A DNA stretch of 64,000 bases from Lachnospiraceae bacterium (GCA_015057085.1 SVFB01000056.1:1-64000), one strand, 5' to 3'. Counted from the stretch's first letter, positions 50,876 to 60,678 are shown. Notes: generated by a model from the letters alone, not told the origin. Made by a program: numbers and translations.

Positions 50876-52377
50876 TGAATAGAAATAGGCTCAAGTCCGG
50901 GAGTGTCACATTGGTATCGGTACTTGCTTTTATGTTGGTTGCAGGTCTGCTTTTCACAATGTTGGAAGCAGGCCGCTTCCGGGAGATGGAAAAAGTGGCA
51001 AAGATGCAGACTGATGCAGCGATTGAATCCCTGTTTGCAAATTACGAGCCGACTCTTTGGGAAGAATATCATTTTCTCGCTGTGGAGGCAGGAGATTCTA
51101 GAACAGATTCCTTTGAGCAAAGAGAGACATATCTAAAGGATTTGCTTGAAGAATCTATGGGAGGATTTTTTACTGCAACTGTGCAGAATTTGGAATTAGA
51201 CCATTACATCTACGTTACCGATCAAAAGGGTGCAGCATTTCAATCAGCCGCAACAGCTTATATGGAGAATAATTTTGCCTATGAATTTTATCGTCAAATC
51301 AGCCAGCTTAGCGAGGGGATTGAAGAATTAAAGGAGGAAGATCTAGATGAATATGTGGGTGAAGCACAGGACTTAATAGAAGCGGCAGAATCAGAAGCAG
51401 AAACAGAATCAGGAACCACGCAAAAGCCGCGTATTTTGACTGGATACAAGTTAAGCAATCCAAATCAATATCAAAGTAATACTCAAAGCGAAACACCACT
51501 TGATGTAGCGGATGAAATCAATGCTACCGGGCTCATGTGTATGGTGCTTCCACCCGGTACAAAGGTGTCAGGGAAAAGCATTGATCTGGCACAGGCAGTT
51601 TCGAAGAGAGAGCGAAAAAACGGAAGCGGAGATACAATAGCAACCGGATTTTATCAGACGATTGCAACAGAAGCATATTTGTCAACTTACTTTTCTTCGT
51701 ATACAAATCCAATCAAAACACATGGAATGGAATATGAATTGGAATACATTTTATGCGGATTTGAACGGGATCAGTCGAATTTAAATGCATCCATTGCTGC
51801 GTTAATCGGGGTTCGTGAATTGGCGAATTTTGGATATTTGCTTACAGATACGAAAAAATGCTCAGAAGCAGAGGCAATCGCCTCCGGTATTGCAATTGCA
51901 ATCTTTCAGCCGGAGCTGATAGAGCCTATAAAATATGGGATTCTGGCGTCTTGGGCCATGGCGGAAAGTGTGATGGACGTACGGGCATTATTACAGGGAA
52001 AAAAGATTGCTTTGATAAAGAATTCCGCTCAATGGTCTAGCGATTTGTCGAATTTAATATCGATATTCGACACTGAAACCATAAGCCAGGATTGTGAAAA
52101 CGGATTTGATTACCAGACGTATCTCTTGGCGTTATTGCTATTGAAAAGCTCCGAAAAAAGATCTTTAAGGGCGCTGGATTTAATGGAAGCGACGGTGCGT
52201 GAGCAAGAGAATCGAGCTGATTTTTGCATTGATCATTGTTTGATAGAGACTGGACTGGCGGTTTCGTACCGATATCACAGCGTCTTTTGGGGAATGGATA
52301 TTTTGACAAAAGATTTTGAAGGGGACTTTTTTGTAGAAGGAGTTAGCAAATATTCTTATAGAAAGGCAGGTGCATAA
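50875..52377 (+). CDS. DUF5702-type Tad-locus protein
   Basis: A 500-residue protein with one N-terminal membrane helix (GSVTLVSVLAFMLVAGLLFTML) and a large extracellular part. It has the DUF5702 character common in Lachnospiraceae Tad loci, where it may be a pseudopilin or pilus-tip protein. An acidic linker (about 165-185) and a long predicted helical C-terminus follow. It overlaps the pilin stop by one base. Confidence 0.75.
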   Translation: MNRNRLKSGSVTLVSVLAFMLVAGLLFTMLEAGRFREMEKVAKMQTDAAIESLFANYEPTLWEEYHFLAVEAGDSRTDSFEQRETYLKDLLEESMGGFFTATVQNLELDHYIYVTDQKGAAFQSAATAYMENNFAYEFYRQISQLSEGIEELKEEDLDEYVGEAQDLIEAAESEAETESGTTQKPRILTGYKLSNPNQYQSNTQSETPLDVADEINATGLMCMVLPPGTKVSGKSIDLAQAVSKRERKNGSGDTIATGFYQTIATEAYLSTYFSSYTNPIKTHGMEYELEYILCGFERDQSNLNASIAALIGVRELANFGYLLTDTKKCSEAEAIASGIAIAIFQPELIEPIKYGILASWAMAESVMDVRALLQGKKIALIKNSAQWSSDLSNLISIFDTETISQDCENGFDYQTYLLALLLLKSSEKRSLRALDLMEATVREQENRADFCIDHCLIETGLAVSYRYHSVFWGMDILTKDFEGDFFVEGVSKYSYRKAGA

Positions 52378-52379
52378 GG

Positions 52380-53249
52380 GTGTCTCGTTGTTTCGCATTT
52401 TTGATTCACGTCACGTCAAAAAAATCTTTCTCGCAACACGCCACAGTGACAGAATCCATCCATCCATTATGCAAGTTCAATGGGATACCCTTATGTGCCT
52501 GCATGAAGAAAGGTGTATTGACACTTGAAGCAGCCGTAGTATTCCCTTTTGTAGCAGCATTTTGGGCTTGCATATTAATGTTTTTTCGAATACTTGCAAT
52601 TGAGACAGATGTACAGACGGCACTTGTATATGCAGGACGAAAAGCTGCTGCGACAGCCATTGCTGATTCGTCGGAAGTGGGATTGATCCTCACAGCAAAA
52701 GCGAACTGGTTATATGGATTGCAGGATGAGGATAGTATAGAGGCGTTTCTTCCGGGCGGACCCTCTAAAGTTAGTTTTCTAGGGTCAGAAGTGTCAGAGG
52801 GAGAAATTAAACTAAAAATTAATTATACATTAAAAGTGCCGTTTTCTCTGTTTCCGGGACTGGGATATGAGGTGAGTCAGACCCAGTCCTGCAAGTTGTG
52901 GACAGGCGATGAAACTACAGAAACAGAGGAAGATATATATGTTTATGTCACGGATTATGGGACTGCATATCATACTAGTACGGATTGTAGCTATTTGGAT
53001 TTGTCAATAGAAGCTGTAGAATACAGCAAAATAGCGGGTTTGAGAAATGTAGATGCTCACAAATACTACCCATGTTCGCTTTGCGCGGAGGAAAATACAA
53101 GCTATAAAACAGTATATATTACCGATTACGGGACTGTATTTCACACAGATGCAGACTGTCCCGGACTGAAACGGACTATATATATGGTTCATTTATCAGA
53201 GGTTGGGAATCGATATCCCTGTCAGAAATGTGCCGGAGGTGAGAGATGA
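52380..53249 (+). CDS. TadE-like pseudopilin with two Cys/His modules
   Basis: A TadE-type protein with the prepilin-like segment KKGVLTLEAAVVFPFVAAF, then a globular domain. The C-terminal 100 residues contain two copies of a module: DYGTAYHTSTDCSYL ... YYPCSLC and DYGTVFHTDADCPGL ... RYPCQKC. The His/Cys pattern suggests metal binding. The GTG start at 52380 follows AGG by 9 bases; an internal ATG at 52503, just before the leader, is an alternative. It ends in an overlap with the second peptidase. Confidence 0.78.
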   Translation: MSRCFAFLIHVTSKKSFSQHATVTESIHPLCKFNGIPLCACMKKGVLTLEAAVVFPFVAAFWACILMFFRILAIETDVQTALVYAGRKAAATAIADSSEVGLILTAKANWLYGLQDEDSIEAFLPGGPSKVSFLGSEVSEGEIKLKINYTLKVPFSLFPGLGYEVSQTQSCKLWTGDETTETEEDIYVYVTDYGTAYHTSTDCSYLDLSIEAVEYSKIAGLRNVDAHKYYPCSLCAEENTSYKTVYITDYGTVFHTDADCPGLKRTIYMVHLSEVGNRYPCQKCAGGER

Positions 53250-53692
53250 AAGATAGTCTTTGGATCTTAATAGAAGTATTGCCCGTGATGTTGATCAACT
53301 CAATCAAGGATATGAAATCAAAAAATATATATCTGATATTAACGATTGTCTGGGGGCTCGTCGGGCTTCTGTTAAAAATACATGCTGCGTTGCAAAGCGA
53401 TGGTTTTGTGCTTTTTGATTGGTGTGGAATCAGTATTGGCTTGCTTGCAATAGGAATCTCATGCATAACAAAGGGACAAATTGGGATTGGAGATGGACTG
53501 GTTATGATTGGGCTTTCGCTATATTTTGATCTTGGCGAAATGATTATGGTTGTATTTGTAGCAGGAATGCTATCGGCAATAACAGCATTATGCTTGATGA
53601 CATTTTTTCGAAAGAAAGGGAAAAAAGAGATTCCTTTTGTTCCTTTTTTGACATTTGGCACAATGGTAACACTTGCGGGGAGAATTTTATGA
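53246..53692 (+). CDS. Second prepilin peptidase, A24 family
   Basis: A 148-residue membrane peptidase with aspartates in SIKDMKSKNIYL and GIGDGLVMIG. It is shorter than the first peptidase gene at 32987. Two A24 genes in one Tad locus suggest separate substrates (pilin and TadE-type pseudopilins). It overlaps the genes on both sides by 4 bases. Confidence 0.8.
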   Translation: MKDSLWILIEVLPVMLINSIKDMKSKNIYLILTIVWGLVGLLLKIHAALQSDGFVLFDWCGISIGLLAIGISCITKGQIGIGDGLVMIGLSLYFDLGEMIMVVFVAGMLSAITALCLMTFFRKKGKKEIPFVPFLTFGTMVTLAGRIL

Positions 53693-53961
53693 GAAAGACA
53701 AGAACAAAAATAAAAGTCATGTTTAAAAGCAAATATGAATCAAAACAAGATTTGGCACGCGGCAGTCTCACCGTAGAAGCAGCAGTTATTTATCCCTTGT
53801 TTTTTTTAATCATATTAAGTGCATGTACATTGGGAGTGAATTTGTATCAGGAAATCGATGAAAAGCAAGAATATTTAAAAGTTGAGGGCATGTGGGAAGT
53901 AAAGAATTTTTATCGCTACAGTGCCATCAAAGAAACAATAGGAGATTATTTGGATGATTAA
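53689..53961 (+). CDS. TadE-like minor pseudopilin
   Basis: A 90-residue protein with the TadE-type leader and helix ARGSLTVEAAVIYPLFFLIIL. ATG 53689 overlaps the peptidase stop (ATGA); the earlier frame from 53590 lies inside the peptidase gene. It overlaps the FHA gene by 8 bases. Confidence 0.8.
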   Translation: MRKTRTKIKVMFKSKYESKQDLARGSLTVEAAVIYPLFFLIILSACTLGVNLYQEIDEKQEYLKVEGMWEVKNFYRYSAIKETIGDYLDD

Positions 53962-55234
53962 TAGAGAGGTGTTATATGAACGCAATCTGACAGGAAGCTT
54001 TATCAAAATTCCGGCTTCCTATCAAGGAGAGTTTGATGAAAAGATGATGTTGCGAAAAAAAATACCCGGAATGATTTCTGTGGAGAAGTGTTTTTATAAC
54101 GGGGAAGGGCGCTATTGGTATGATATCACCGGATTTCAATCTTTAGAAACGAAGTGCCAGATTAGAGAACCCGATTATGGATTTATAGAAAAATTGTTGC
54201 TCAAAGTATGCAATCAATTGGAGACATTGGAATTAAATCTTATCTCTCCGGAAACATTACTAATGGATCCGGAATATATCTTTATAGACAATAATTCTAG
54301 AGAAATCAGATTTATGATGTATCCGGGCGTAGAAGGTGATGTGATTGCACATTTTCGTGAGTTGATGGAGTTTCTGTTGGTGAAAACGAATCATGCAGAT
54401 CCAAAGCAGGTGCAAAATGTGTACGCGCTGTATGAGTTGATGCTGAATCAGACTTGCTCTGTTGCGGATATCAGAATGTGGTTGGAAAACAAGCGGCAAA
54501 GTAAGTTGAAAGAAGAGATAGAAGCGGAGAAAGAAACAGAGAAAAAAGAGACGAATTCAGATTTCGTTTATATGCAAACAAAAAAGCAAACAAAAAAGCA
54601 AACTCAAAAACAAAAACTTCAGAGCTCGAATGTCGGGCGAGCCTATAAAAAATGGATCAGAAGATTTATGGAATTTCTTGGGTTAAAGACAGGCGATTAC
54701 CAAATAAAAGATAATCAAATCGATTGGAAAGCGGAATCAAAAGTAGAATCAAAAGAAGAATCAAAAGCTGAATCAAAAATAAGCTCGAGAAGGGATATCA
54801 AAAAGGATTTTAGGGTGAAACTCCGGGAAAAAAGAAAAGGCGTTCAGGATGATTTTTTGGTCGATGCAAGATATATGGAGGAGGAGGTCCAGGCGGAGCC
54901 GGAATATTATCCAACGATTTGTATTACGGCAACCAGGAAATCAGCCGAAGGAATATTGAAGTATGAGGGGGATGCTGATTATGAAGATATTCATATTAGT
55001 TCCAAAGAGATGCGAATCGGAAAGGGAAGAAATGCGGATATTCGAATCGAAAATGATACCATTAGCCATATTCATGCGAAGATCATAAAGGAGGATGGTG
55101 CATATTATTTAGAGGATTTAAATTCGACAAATGGCACGTTTATCAATGATGAAATGTTGCAAAACAAAGAAAAATATAAGTTGAATATAGGAGACAGAAT
55201 ACAGTTTGCGGATATGATTTATCGATTTGGATAG
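53954..55234 (+). CDS. DUF6382-like / FHA-domain protein
   Basis: A 426-residue protein. The N-terminal 190 residues resemble the DUF6382 domain of Tad loci, with a pseudokinase-like look. A charged Lys/Glu linker with KKQTKKQT and KAESKVESK repeats follows. The C-terminal 80 residues are an FHA domain (MRIGKGRNADIRIENDTISHIHAKI, LEDLNSTNGTFIND), which binds phosphothreonine. It may read the output of the kinase-ATPase fusion encoded at 28116. Confidence 0.82.
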   Translation: MINREVLYERNLTGSFIKIPASYQGEFDEKMMLRKKIPGMISVEKCFYNGEGRYWYDITGFQSLETKCQIREPDYGFIEKLLLKVCNQLETLELNLISPETLLMDPEYIFIDNNSREIRFMMYPGVEGDVIAHFRELMEFLLVKTNHADPKQVQNVYALYELMLNQTCSVADIRMWLENKRQSKLKEEIEAEKETEKKETNSDFVYMQTKKQTKKQTQKQKLQSSNVGRAYKKWIRRFMEFLGLKTGDYQIKDNQIDWKAESKVESKEESKAESKISSRRDIKKDFRVKLREKRKGVQDDFLVDARYMEEEVQAEPEYYPTICITATRKSAEGILKYEGDADYEDIHISSKEMRIGKGRNADIRIENDTISHIHAKIIKEDGAYYLEDLNSTNGTFINDEMLQNKEKYKLNIGDRIQFADMIYRFG

Positions 55235-55249
55235 TGCCTCTGAGGTTGC

Positions 55250-55288
55250 TTTTAATCCCAGAAATTTATATACTAAAAGGGATTAAAA
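55250..55288. promoter_or_regulatory. Inverted repeat before the SCP2 gene
   Basis: TTTTAATCCC (55250-55259) and GGGATTAAAA (55279-55288) form a perfect 10-bp inverted repeat with a 19-base loop, without a T run. It could be an operator for the gene at 55311. Confidence 0.4.
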
Positions 55289-55310
55289 CACAATCTGAAA
55301 AGAGGTTTTT

Positions 55311-56300
55311 ATGAACGTTAATGTATATTATGGCGGACGTGGATTATTGGACGATCCAACTCTTTATGTTTTGAATAAGATGGAGGATGTGTTACGGGAG
55401 CTTCGTGTGAATGTGACGCGGTACAATATCTATGAGCACAAGCATGAGATCGCGACTCTGCCGCAAACATTTAAGGATGCGGATGGAATTATACTTGCCA
55501 CAACGATTGAATGGCTGGGAATCGGCGGATATATGCAGCAATTTTTGGATGCTTGCTGGCTTTACGGTGACAAGGAAAAGATTCGCACTGTTTATATGCA
55601 GCCGATTGTAATGTCTACCACCTACGGTGAGCGCGAAGGGGAACTGGATATTCGAAAAGCCTGGGAAATGCTGGGAGGATTACAGTGCGAAGGCCTTTGC
55701 GGATATGTTGAAGATTTGATTTCGTTTGAAATGAATCCGGGCTATACGGAAATTATTGAAAAAAAGGCAGAGAATCTTTATCGAACCATTTCTCAGAAGA
55801 TGAAAAGCTTGCCTTGCTCCAGTCAGGCGGTGCGTCAGAGTGTATTGCGTACGCAGGAGTTGCATTTGACGCCGCAGGAGAGCGAGCAACTTTCACAATA
55901 TGTTTCCGACGATACATACGTGAAAAAGCAAAAGGAAGACATTGAAGAGTTGGCATCTATGTTTAAACAGATGTTAAACAAAAATGATGAAACCGAACCT
56001 TATATCGATTCCTTCCGCAAAGCATTTGTTCCACAGTTGGATTACAGTGCAACTTATACGATAGAAATCGAAGGAAAAAAAGATCGTCTGAATATTAAAG
56101 TAGAAGACGGAAGTCTGGATATTTCATACGGATTGCCATTTGAGGCAGATGTATCAGTGAAATTAAGCGATAAAAACATGGAGGAAGTTGTGGCAGGTCG
56201 AATGACCTTCCAAAGAGCCTTTATGACAGGAGAAATCGTGGCAAAGGGTGATTTCAAGATTCTTCGAATGTTAGATGAATTTTTCCGTTTTGAGCAATAG
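55311..56300 (+). CDS. Flavodoxin-like / SCP2-domain protein
   Basis: A 329-residue fusion. The first 180 residues look like a flavodoxin/NADPH-dependent FMN reductase fold (MNVNVYYGGRGLLDDPTLYVLNK, ADGIILATTIEWLGIGGYMQQFLD). The last 100 residues match an SCP2-type lipid-binding domain (NIKVEDGSLDISYGLPFEADV, GRMTFQRAFMTGEIVAKGDF). Role unknown, perhaps reduction of a lipid-bound substrate. Confidence 0.75.
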   Translation: MNVNVYYGGRGLLDDPTLYVLNKMEDVLRELRVNVTRYNIYEHKHEIATLPQTFKDADGIILATTIEWLGIGGYMQQFLDACWLYGDKEKIRTVYMQPIVMSTTYGEREGELDIRKAWEMLGGLQCEGLCGYVEDLISFEMNPGYTEIIEKKAENLYRTISQKMKSLPCSSQAVRQSVLRTQELHLTPQESEQLSQYVSDDTYVKKQKEDIEELASMFKQMLNKNDETEPYIDSFRKAFVPQLDYSATYTIEIEGKKDRLNIKVEDGSLDISYGLPFEADVSVKLSDKNMEEVVAGRMTFQRAFMTGEIVAKGDFKILRMLDEFFRFEQ

Positions 56301-56329
56301 AAACCAACAGAAGGGAGCATAAGCATATC

Positions 56330-56752
56330 ATGAGAGACGACAACTGTATTTTTTGTAAACTGGCAAATGGAGATATTCCTACAAATTCCATTTATGAGGA
56401 TGATGATTTTAATGTGATATTGGATGCATCACCGGCGATGAAAGGTCATGCATTAATTCTTCCAAAGCAGCATTATGCAAACATTTATGAGATTGACCCG
56501 GAAGTACTTGCGAAGGTCGCAAAACTTGCAAAGCATATAATCGAGGTTGAGACACCTATCCTTGGAGCAGACGGTTATAATTTAGTTCAAAATAATGGCG
56601 AGACCGCAGGTCAGACCGTGTTCCACTTCCATATGCATTTGATTCCAAGATACAAGGATGCGAATAATGTAGGTGTGGTTACATGGCGTCAGGGTGAGCC
56701 GTCAGCCGATGAACAGCAAGCATTATGTGAGAAGATGAAGATTCATAAATAA
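56330..56752 (+). CDS. HIT-family nucleotide hydrolase
   Basis: A 140-residue histidine-triad protein. It has the N-terminal CIFCKLANGDIP with zinc-type cysteines, GHALILPKQHYANI, and the triad QTVFHFHMHLIPR. Such proteins hydrolyse adenosine nucleotide conjugates. It follows the SCP2 gene by 29 bases. Confidence 0.92.
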   Translation: MRDDNCIFCKLANGDIPTNSIYEDDDFNVILDASPAMKGHALILPKQHYANIYEIDPEVLAKVAKLAKHIIEVETPILGADGYNLVQNNGETAGQTVFHFHMHLIPRYKDANNVGVVTWRQGEPSADEQQALCEKMKIHK

Positions 56753-56767
56753 GCATTTTTCAGAAAT

Positions 56768-56813
56768 AAAAAGGGATTTGAAAATGGATTGTCCATTTTC
56801 GAATCCCTTTTTT
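56768..56813. terminator. Bidirectional terminator
   Basis: Stem AAAAGGGATT-TGAAAATGGA / TCCATTTTCG-AATCCCTTTT with a T run on both strands, between the HIT gene and murG. Confidence 0.85.
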
Positions 56814-56818
56814 GGAAA

Positions 56819-57886
56819 TTAAATTGCGATTTCTCGAATAAGATTTACAATTGTACCGATGGAATCCATTTGACCGCTGTCAGCCATTGATTTTCTGTAG
56901 GAATCTCTGTTTTCATATACCTCAGCAATTGCCTCTTTTAATGAATCCTCTGTCAGATTTTCTTCTTCAAGAACATACGAGAATCCCTGTTTTCGGAATG
57001 ATTTTGCATTTAAAATCTGATCTCCGCGACTTGCTGCGGCAGAAAGTGGGATGAGGATATTTGGTTTATGTAATGCGAGAAGCTCACAAATGGCATTTGC
57101 GCCGGCGCGAGAAATTGCCAAATCAGTAAGGGCAAATAAATCAGGAAGTTCTTCACTGATATATTCGAATTGAACATATCCCTTCAGATTCGTCATAGAT
57201 TCATCTAAATTACCCTTTCCGCAGAGGTGAATAATATAAAACGAATCTAAAAGAGTAGGTACAATCGCACGAACGGCGTCATTGATTACTTTTGATCCGG
57301 AACTTCCGCCAATGATTAAAAGCACAGGTTTATCATGATCCGGGAATCCGCAGAAATTCAGTGCACGATCCGCATCGCCGGAAAAAAGCTGACGTCGAAT
57401 CGGAGAACCGGTCAATACAGCCTTTCCTTCCGGAAGATACTTTAACGTCTCCGGGAAGTTGCAACAAACCTTTGAAGCACCACGAATTGCAATCTTGTTT
57501 GCGAGACCCGGTGTAATGTCCGACTCATGGATGATGGCCGGAATATGGCACTTTTTCGCTGCCAATACAACAGGAACGGATACAAATCCACCTTTTGAGA
57601 ATACGATGGATGGTTTCTCCTTTTTCATAATACGTTTTGCTTGGAAATAACCTTTTAACACACGAAATGGATCAGAAAAGTTTTTGATATCAAAGTATCT
57701 TCTTAACTTACCGGAGGAAATTCCGGTGTATGGAATACCTTGGGCTTCGATTAAGTCCTTTTCCATTCCGTTATAGGAACCTACATAAGAAATATCAAAT
57801 CCGGCTTCCTTAAGTGCAGGCATTAATGCGATGTTTGGTGTGACATGTCCGGCGGTACCGCCACCGGTCATAATTATCTTTTTCAT
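56819..57886 (-). CDS. murG: UDP-GlcNAc transferase MurG
   Basis: A 355-residue glycosyltransferase that adds GlcNAc to lipid I to form lipid II on the inner membrane face. Motifs are [13 protein letters not shown] (N-terminal G loop), [24 protein letters not shown] and [13 protein letters not shown]. All are intact. It stands alone on the minus strand, away from a dcw cluster. Confidence 0.93.
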   Translation of the reverse strand: MKKIIMTGGGTAGHVTPNIALMPALKEAGFDISYVGSYNGMEKDLIEAQGIPYTGISSGKLRRYFDIKNFSDPFRVLKGYFQAKRIMKKEKPSIVFSKGGFVSVPVVLAAKKCHIPAIIHESDITPGLANKIAIRGASKVCCNFPETLKYLPEGKAVLTGSPIRRQLFSGDADRALNFCGFPDHDKPVLLIIGGSSGSKVINDAVRAIVPTLLDSFYIIHLCGKGNLDESMTNLKGYVQFEYISEELPDLFALTDLAISRAGANAICELLALHKPNILIPLSAAASRGDQILNAKSFRKQGFSYVLEEENLTEDSLKEAIAEVYENRDSYRKSMADSGQMDSIGTIVNLIREIAI

Positions 57887-57961
57887 AATGAAATAAGAGT
57901 CCTTTCTACTGAATAAATTCGACTACTGCATTATAGCACAGCGGCGGAATATTGCAAAAAT

Positions 57962-57990
57962 TTGACAAATGTATAGACTCTTGTTATAAT
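57962..57990 (+). promoter_or_regulatory. Consensus sigma-A promoter of the SleB gene
   Basis: TTGACA (57962-57967), exactly 17 bp, TATAAT (57985-57990). Perfect at both boxes. A long AT-rich leader of about 80 bases follows. Confidence 0.9.
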
Positions 57991-58075
57991 GTGCGCGTAA
58001 CAAAATTGTAACAATTGAAACAAAATTTTAAAATTCTAACAAAAGTCGTATAGACAGAAAGTCGAAAGAGGAAGA

Positions 58076-59290
58076 ATGTTAAACAAGAGATTACTGGAGA
58101 GTGCGTCTGTTCTCGTTCTAGCAGGTATCCTTACCGTAGTAGGCGTAATGAATGGCAATGGCACTACGACAGCAGTTGATGCGGATTCCAATCAATCGCA
58201 AGTCGAAGCCGGTATTTATGCCGGAGCCACAGATTATTTAGAATCTTTAGATTTAGATAATGTTGTAGCAGTTAACGTTACGGTAGAAAAGGAAGAAGTA
58301 GAGCTAGCTACTTCTACAGATGTTGAAGCTTCTGAGGAGCAACTCTCCGAAGAAGAACTTGAGTGGCAGAACAAACTGATTGCAAATATCGGTGAGTCTA
58401 CACTAAATGTGCGTGAGTCAGCATCCACAGATGCAGAAATTGTCGGCAAAATGGAATCCGGCGATGTGGCGGAAGTGGTTGAAAAAGGTGACAAATGGAC
58501 ATTGATTCAATCAGGCAATGTAGAGGGATACGTTTCAAACGATTACTGTATTTATGCCTCTGAAGCATATGCATATGCTTTGGAGAATTATAAGACAGTA
58601 GCAACCTCAAAGGTTGATGGTTTGCGCGTACGTTCCTCAGCGGATACAGATGCTGATGTTGTGAAAAAATTATCCGAGGGCGCTTCACTGACAGTCGATA
58701 CGGATGCGAAAGAAATTTCCGGATGGGTTGCAGTGATTTATGATGATGAAACCTGTTATGTTAGTGCCGACTATGTAACAGTTGCCATGGATTATGGAAC
58801 CGCATTAACAATTGAAGAAATCAAGGAAATCGAAGAAGCAAAAGCTGCAGCAAAAGCAGCAGAAGCGGCAGAGAATAACAGCAAGAGCGGTAACTATCAA
58901 ACTGCAAATACTGTGCAGGGTGAGGGAATCAGTTACACAGAAGACGAATTATACTTACTTGCATCACTTCTTTATTGTGAAGCCGGTGGACAAGGCTATG
59001 ATTGTCAGCTCGCTTGTGGAGCAGTTATTGTAAGCCGTGTAAAAGATAGTAGATTCCCGAATAGCATTTATGATGTTATTTATCAGGCAGGTCAGTATGG
59101 ACCGACCAGATCAGGAAGTCTTGACCGCGCAATGGCAAACGGAAGCGCAACACAAAGCTGTTTTGATGCGGCACGTGCGGCACTCTCCGGTGTGGACAAT
59201 ACCAATGGAGCACTTGGATTCCAGGGCGTATCCTGTGGATATGATGGAGTCGAGTACAATGGTATGTTGTTCTATAATATTTGGGACTAA
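58076..59290 (+). CDS. SH3-domain cell-wall hydrolase (SleB-type)
   Basis: A 404-residue exported protein. The signal or anchor segment lies within the first 27 residues (ASVLVLAGILTVVGVMNG). Two SH3b domains (about 105-165 and 185-240) bind peptidoglycan, then an Ala/Lys/Glu linker leads to a Hydrolase_2 (SleB-like) domain: LYLLASLLYCEAGGQGYDCQLACG, with the catalytic Glu in CEAGGQ. SleB enzymes are lytic transglycosylases; related proteins also act in vegetative cells. It has a perfect promoter and its own terminator. Confidence 0.88.
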   Translation: MLNKRLLESASVLVLAGILTVVGVMNGNGTTTAVDADSNQSQVEAGIYAGATDYLESLDLDNVVAVNVTVEKEEVELATSTDVEASEEQLSEEELEWQNKLIANIGESTLNVRESASTDAEIVGKMESGDVAEVVEKGDKWTLIQSGNVEGYVSNDYCIYASEAYAYALENYKTVATSKVDGLRVRSSADTDADVVKKLSEGASLTVDTDAKEISGWVAVIYDDETCYVSADYVTVAMDYGTALTIEEIKEIEEAKAAAKAAEAAENNSKSGNYQTANTVQGEGISYTEDELYLLASLLYCEAGGQGYDCQLACGAVIVSRVKDSRFPNSIYDVIYQAGQYGPTRSGSLDRAMANGSATQSCFDAARAALSGVDNTNGALGFQGVSCGYDGVEYNGMLFYNIWD

Positions 59291-59320
59291 TTGCAGATTG
59301 TTCCAAAAAAATGTATCGAT

Positions 59321-59355
59321 AAAACTCTCGTGGACAGATCCATGAGAGTTTTTTT
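59321..59355 (+). terminator. Terminator of the SleB gene
   Basis: AAAACTCTC-TGGA / TCCA-GAGAGTTTT stem with a G-T mismatch and a T run. Confidence 0.85.
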
Positions 59356-59429
59356 ATACTATAAATAGCCAATAAAACTAGAAATAATATACAAATTTTT
59401 GTGATAATATGCATATTTATGAGAAAACG

Positions 59430-59458
59430 TTGTATTTTTAATGCAAAACGAGTATAAT
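59430..59458 (+). promoter_or_regulatory. Promoter of argF
   Basis: TTGTAT (59430-59435), 17 bp, TATAAT (59453-59458). AT-rich sequence just upstream (GCATATTTATGA) could include an ArgR-type site, but this is weak. Confidence 0.65.
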
Positions 59459-59501
59459 CAATCATCGTAGAGACAAAAGTAGCATTACGGGAGGTACTAT
59501 C

Positions 59502-60488
59502 ATGAATTTAAAAGGAAAAAACTTCTTAAAACTAATGGATTATACTCCGGAGGAAATCACTTATTTAATTGATCTTTCTGCTGAGTTAAAAGAAAAGAAA
59601 AAGAAAGGCATCGCCCATGACGAATTGCGTGGAAAGAATATTGCCTTGATTTTTGAGAAAACAAGTACCAGAACCCGATGCTCATTTGAAGTAGCAGCGC
59701 ATGATTTAGGAATGCAGGTTACTTATCTTGATCCGTCCGGTTCACAAATCGGCAAAAAGGAAAGCATTGCCGATACTGCGCGTGTACTTGGTCGAATGTA
59801 TGATGGAATTGAATATCGCGGATACGGTCAGGAAATCGTGGAAGAATTGGCAAAATATGCAGGTGTTCCGGTTTGGAACGGACTGACAAACGAGTTCCAT
59901 CCTACGCAGATGATTGCGGATATGTTGACAATTCGAGAGAAGTTTGGAACTTTAAAAGGATTAAAGTTTGTATACATGGGTGATGCGCGTTATAATATGG
60001 GCAACTCACTTATGGTAACCTGTGCAAAGCTTGGTATTCACTTTGTAGCCTGCACCAATGCAAAATATTTCCCGGAACAAAAACTGGTGGATTATTGCAA
60101 GGAAGTTGCAGCACAAACCGGAGCAAGTATCACTCTGACAGAGGATGTGGCAGAGGGAACGAAAGATGCTGACGTGATTTATACGGATGTATGGGTTTCC
60201 ATGGGAGAGCCGGAAGAAGTATGGGCTGAGCGAATCAATGATCTGAAAGCATATCAGGTCAACGAAAAGGCTTTTGAGAATGCGAAGGATACAGCAATTT
60301 TTATGCATTGTCTCCCGGCATTTCACGATTTAAATACTACAATCGGAAAGCAGGTTTATGAGAAATTCGGTTTGGCAGAGCTTGAAGTTACAGATGAAGT
60401 GTTTGAAGGACCGCGTTCTGTCGTATTTGACGAAGCTGAAAATCGAATGCATTCCATTAAGGCCATCATGTATGCGACTTTAAAATAA
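59502..60488 (+). CDS. argF: Ornithine carbamoyltransferase
   Basis: A 328-residue OTCase that joins ornithine and carbamoyl phosphate to citrulline. Motifs are [15 protein letters not shown] (carbamoyl phosphate site), [24 protein letters not shown] and [10 protein letters not shown] (ornithine site). All are intact. It may serve biosynthesis or the arginine deiminase pathway (arcB); with no arcA or arcC nearby this is open. GGGAGG lies upstream. Confidence 0.93.
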   Translation: MNLKGKNFLKLMDYTPEEITYLIDLSAELKEKKKKGIAHDELRGKNIALIFEKTSTRTRCSFEVAAHDLGMQVTYLDPSGSQIGKKESIADTARVLGRMYDGIEYRGYGQEIVEELAKYAGVPVWNGLTNEFHPTQMIADMLTIREKFGTLKGLKFVYMGDARYNMGNSLMVTCAKLGIHFVACTNAKYFPEQKLVDYCKEVAAQTGASITLTEDVAEGTKDADVIYTDVWVSMGEPEEVWAERINDLKAYQVNEKAFENAKDTAIFMHCLPAFHDLNTTIGKQVYEKFGLAELEVTDEVFEGPRSVVFDEAENRMHSIKAIMYATLK

Positions 60489-60660
60489 TAGCTAATAAAA
60501 GAATCAAAAAAGAATTAAAACAGAATCAAAATAAAATCAAAATCAAAATAGATTCAAAATAGCATCAAACAGCATCAAGCCGCATAAAAAAACCAGTAGT
60601 AAAGCCAACGCAAAAGCAGAATAAACAGCAGCGAATAAAAAGAAGAGCTACTGAAGAGGC
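60489..60660 (+). repeat. AATCAAAA-rich low-complexity spacer
   Basis: A purine-rich, T-poor stretch between argF and birA with many AATCAAAA / ATCAAAAT units. No ORF, terminator stem or clear promoter can be seen. It appears to be a degenerate tandem repeat. Confidence 0.6.
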
Positions 60661-60678
60661 GGATAAGTAGAATTAAGT

